A DNA stretch of 64,000 nt from assembly GCA_011317545.1 (NCBI GenBank), contig WUJK01000006.1, forward strand, positions 2,480,001 through 2,544,000, given 5' to 3'. Numbering within the stretch: the first letter of the stretch is position 1; every line of letters begins with the position of its first letter. Below are positions 60,261-64,000 of the stretch, piece by piece. A program made the translations under genes and the position numbers. The notes beneath the pieces were generated by a model that was given only the letters and a program-made list of their open reading frames with translations, searched no databases and was not told the origin of the DNA. The DNA comes from Coniella vitis (Eukaryota > Ascomycota > Sordariomycetes > Diaporthales > Schizoparmaceae).

Positions 60261-60321
60261 GTGCGTGTGTGTGTATGTGTGTATGTGTGTGTGTGAGAGA
60301 GTGTGTGTGTGAGTGTGTGTG
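60261..60321. repeat. Imperfect TG microsatellite
   Basis: Interrupted TG/GA dinucleotide tract about 25-85 bp upstream of the MFS start codon, so probably in its promoter or leader. Confidence 0.92.
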
Positions 60322-60658
60322 CTGTGTTTGTTGGAAAAGTTGAAAGAGGATCGCCGCGTGGAGGTTTGGGTTGTTTAACGAGGCATTCGAGAAAGGAAGG
60401 ACGACTTTGCTAGGAGCAGTCAAGAAGAGCTGTTGTTGTTGTCGTTGTTGTCGAGACGGCAAGAGTTGCTGCTGGGCGACGTGGACATATATCCTTTTCT
60501 CGCAATATGGGTGTACTGCAGGTTTGGATGCTAACCCGCCCTGATGTTGGTCTAGCGAGGCAGGGCGAGCTTGTGTAACCGCCCGAGACCAGGCAAAGAG
60601 AAGCACAGGTCGGGGAAGGGGAAGGCTGCGAGAGGTGTGGTGACTGCAGAGCCGAAGG

Positions 60659-60683
60659 GTGTGTATGTATGTATGTATGTATG
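60659..60683. repeat. TATG tetranucleotide microsatellite
   Basis: Six TATG units in the spacer. Confidence 0.92.
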
Positions 60684-62410
60684 TACTGTACAGCTGGGAA
60701 CGGGGAGAGACAGAGAGAGGAATGGGTCAAGACTAGGCGCGCGCTGGTACAAGGCGATGGGGATGCAGTGCCAACACACAGCGTGCAGAAGCAAGAATGC
60801 CGTGAGAACTCGGGCGCCGTCGCGGTGGTAGGCAAGCTGAGAATAAGAAAGATTGTATGGCAGAGAGCCCTCGGGGAGGAAGAAATTAAAGAAAAAGAGC
60901 AGCAGAGGGTCAAAATAAGTATGATACAGGTTGAAAGGGGACCACGGGCGGTGGAGATGTCCAAAGTCACCATGTACCGTGTACCGACCGGGCTGAGCCT
61001 GGCACCGGGGACGTGCTGCCGACGCCAGGTAGAGTATACATAGCACGAGAACAGCCAAGTACATAGTACTCTATGTAGACCAGCAAAACACTATATTTCT
61101 CGGGAGATATCTGGCCTAATGATGGATTGAAACAGGCGGTGACTGGCGCGACTGGGAGCATACGACTAACAACAGGCCCGGCTCAAACGATCATCCTGCC
61201 GGGGAGTTAGCAGGCTACGGATTGCGCAGCCTTGGTAATGCCAGGGAGACAGCAGGTTGGTGTTTGATGGGGATGCCTCCGAAAAATGATGAGCATGGAC
61301 AGGGGACTGTCGAACAGCACGGTGAAGCAACTGTGCGAAAGAGAAAGACATGGGGTTGCAAAGGGAAAAGAAGGCCAAAAAGAAAAAAAAAGAGGCCAGA
61401 GGAAAAAGAACATTCTGAGAGTGCACAGACATGATAGACCATAGGTGAACAGCCGAGGGAGGGAAAAAGAAAAAAAAGAAGAGACACCAAAAAACAAAAC
61501 CAACCAACAAAACGAAAAGGATAAAATCTCAAGAAAAAAAAAAGAAAAGAAACCCCCCCCCCCCCTCCAAAGAAAAACCACAGAATAGAAGCACGGACTG
61601 TGGATACTCGCAGTACCGCCAGCGTGGAGCCAGAATACTGCAAATGACTTTTGAGTTTGCAGCGCACTGTACGCTGGTACATGGCTGCTTAGCCCAGCTG
61701 CCTTGTCCTCCTCCCCTGCTTCTCCATGGTGCCCAGTAACAGCAACGAGAGAAAACCGTCTGTCGGTGCACGGCATCTGACCGTGGTTGGCCTTGTGCTG
61801 CTTGTGGCGCCCCGGGGAAACGATGGCAGACGAGAGTTCGCTTGTTTGTGCTTGCTTTGCGCTTGCAAGCCCTGGCGTTATTGCAAAACAGACCTTGAAT
61901 GCTTTTGGTTTTTCCTGCTGGGTCGTGGGTTGGACCATGCCGCCGGTCAGAGGGTGCTTGCATCCCCAGGCAGCCTCTCCCCTGTCCAAAACGTGATATC
62001 GACTAGAGCCGGGAGGATGCTTGTCCTTTTTTTTTCTTTTTCTCTTTCTCTTTTCTTCTGTCATATTGCCTTTGTCCGCTAGCCAAATGGCAGGGGTCAG
62101 CGATCTTAGGCTTGGATTTGAGGCACGTTTCACTGTACCTCTTAGTACTCTGCAAGTACCCGTCCAAGTACAATGTAGCTCGGTTCATTCCTGCCCCCCC
62201 CCCTCCTCCTTGGGCCCCTTCACCCTCACACCCTATTCCCCCACTCGTTTGAACCGACCCCCTGTCGTCCCTCCCCTCCGGTGTCAAGCCTCATGCACAC
62301 GGATGGTCTGTGACGAAATGGATGACAGCTCTCTCGTCAACCGAACCGTACGTAGATAGTACTAATATTTGGATACCTGTCTTTGAGCAGAGCAACGGCC
62401 GCGCTTGTGT

Positions 62411-62440
62411 GCGTCTGTCTGTCTGTCTGTCTGTCTGTCT
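62411..62440. repeat. GTCT tetranucleotide microsatellite
   Basis: Seven GTCT units in the right-hand spacer. Confidence 0.92.
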
Positions 62441-64000
62441 GCAAGCAGGGGTTGAAACCCAGCGCTCAGACCAGACTCAAGATCCTTTTTGGTGCAGCGT
62501 TGACGATAGTGCCACTGGCGCCGATCTTATTCGCTGCCCGCTGTCTGGTCGTTACCTTGGAGTTGCTTCTGTATGCGCTTGTTCACACCGGTAAGTCGCC
62601 ATCCCAGGGCATCGTATCCAGCAATATCAGTCCACCAGCGGCCGGGCCCCTCGGATGTCGTACTTGGCATATATCCGTATTTCGCAGCCCTCGTTTCCAG
62701 TCACACACGCAAGCTCGTTTTGCGACCCACGATCGTCATCTCGTGCGAGGCCATGCCAACCCGAAGGATGAGGCTGCGCAGCTGCAACAATGACTGCATC
62801 TGCCATGACTGACTGAAGCGTTCTTCAAATATGTGAATGGCAGCAAAGGCATGCTGCATGCATTGGCAAATCCTGCGCCACGAGGCGTAGTTGCGGGATA
62901 GCGATATGACGATGAGCATGTTCACAACAAGTAAATCCTCCCGCTGCGGACTTGGAGGCCCTGGCCTGAGGCATGCACAGATAACGATCCAAGCACGCTC
63001 TCTGCCAAAGCTCTGTATCGAGGCTAGTACAAAGACTAGCTAGGTGTACGTAGTAGAGAGGCTGACAGGGTACGTACGTCCCATGTTTGCGGTCATGGTT
63101 TGTCGTTGTTTTCTCCCCGGGCCGTGGCTGAAGAAAAGAACGGCTTTGTATAGACCACGCCTCCATTCTTGAGGCTTTTTATCGTCGGTCCCTGACTGCT
63201 CATTGCACTATACATAGTACAGTTGTATGTTTGGGTTGTACTATGGGGCAGATGGCGACGAGTGTGTGGGTCAGGACACTCATGCTGTTGCTACTGCATG
63301 CCCCATCCTCAACACTGGCCCCGTTTTCCCTCTGGCTCAAGTTATCGCGGCAAAGCGGGTCCTGTTTGAAAAAAAGTCAAGGTGACTGTGAACACATGCT
63401 ACGATGCATTCTCGGTCAAGGCAAGAAAGTTGCATCGCGGTGACTGCAGCCCGAGGCGGTGTAGGCGTTTTCGATACTATGTATCCTCGCAAATTGTCCA
63501 CCGCTGATTGGAAGATAGAGTCGGCTTGTCTCTTTCCTTCCTGTTCTTTTCTTTTTTTCGTTGTCATGTGCTTCCATGACTCCCACTGCGAATACCAGCG
63601 CGACGACGTTCATTGATAGCGTGTGGGCGTATCTTAAGCGACCATCTCAGCCTTGCCCATATTAGGCATGCCGGCCAGTCAAGGGTCTACCAGGCCGCTG
63701 GGAACGGCAGGAGAGTAGGTGTGACAATAGACTCATCCGTCACGTCCCCATATTGGCCTCGTCTATCGTGAGACGGGAAGACGCTTTCTCGAGATGGGTG
63801 GTGGCTTGACGGGCAGATCGGCCTTGGGGGCGCATTGCTATTTCATCGAGATATATCGCGCTGCCGCCTCGGCACGCATTCAAAAGTAAAATCTCGTCTT
63901 ACCCTGTTCTGCCTGTCTCCGAGAGGATCGTCACGAGAGCAGACTGAATATCAAGACGACAAATGAAGACAATGCAAAGTGGCTATAAGGCCCCTGCACC

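Larger units (their letters stand above)
60237..64000. other. 3.8 kb region without recognised gene
   Basis: Many overlapping ORFs but none with family similarity or a coherent exon chain. Contains a TG-rich tract (60261-60321), TATG units (60659-60683), a C run (61551-61565), GTCT units (62411-62440), and TACATAGTAC words at 61060-61069 and 63211-63220. Part is the promoter of the MFS gene; a gene starting beyond the window may have its upstream region at the right edge. Confidence 0.55.

Noticed and set aside
61207..62133. 308-codon minus-strand ORF at the right end
   Set aside because: It runs through G, T and A homopolymers that yield Gly and Phe strings; no recognisable domain, no credible start or introns.

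Overview
This window is nuclear DNA from a filamentous ascomycete (Pezizomycotina). Genes are spaced eukaryotic-style on both strands, carry short introns (mostly 55-125 nt) with GTRNGT donors and YAG acceptors, and include lineage-typical families: Zn2Cys6 regulators, an NmrA-like reductase, a DUF202 protein, and a fungal glycosyltransferase-like protein. I cannot fix the class; gene content fits Sordariomycetes or a close relative, which is inference. No tRNA, rRNA, CRISPR, prophage or intact transposon was seen.

Layout. 1-2679: 3' part of IML1 (SEACIT/GATOR1). 2908-5179 (-): Zn2Cys6 factor. 5729-7135 (+): six-exon NmrA-like NAD(P)-binding protein. 7136-13319: long AT/microsatellite-rich spacer ending in the leader of a vacuolar Ca2+/H+ exchanger (13320-15262, +). 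17264-19428 (-): MATE transporter. 21672-22632 (+): four-exon DUF202 membrane protein. 22886-25046 (-): type II membrane glycosyltransferase-like protein with polyQ. 25998-28102 (+): SYO1 chaperone/importer for ribosomal proteins. 28534-29309 (-): DNAJC8/Spf31-like J protein. 30811-31500: two tandem, decayed copies of a short HeLo-like element. 32156-33547 (+): F-box protein. 34106-35640 (-): degenerate C2H2 transcription factor. 36029-37554 (+): CobW/ZNG1-type GTPase with a 12-nt exon. 38690-41056 (+): NOT2 of CCR4-NOT. 42086-42864 (+): Cue1-like ER ubiquitin factor. 43560-44107: third HeLo-like copy, lying between two copies of the CUE gene 3' end. 45037-46581 (+): orphan low-complexity protein. 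47342-49365 (+): mitochondrial DEAD-box helicase MSS116. 50796-54195 (-): PPR1/UaY-like Zn2Cys6 regulator. 58141-60236 (-): five-exon MFS transporter. 60237-64000: no gene seen.

Most genes are unlinked housekeeping functions (TOR signalling, mRNA decay, ribosome assembly, ER quality control, ion transport, mitochondrial RNA), so this is not a biosynthetic cluster. The accessory-like part is 29.3-45 kb. There a small gene family with a shared TATA/leader region and a HeLo-like N-terminal domain appears three times, next to an F-box gene and a decayed zinc-finger gene. That family is the most interesting signal here. Exon borders were set by hand from splice motifs, reading frame and family conservation, without transcript evidence.
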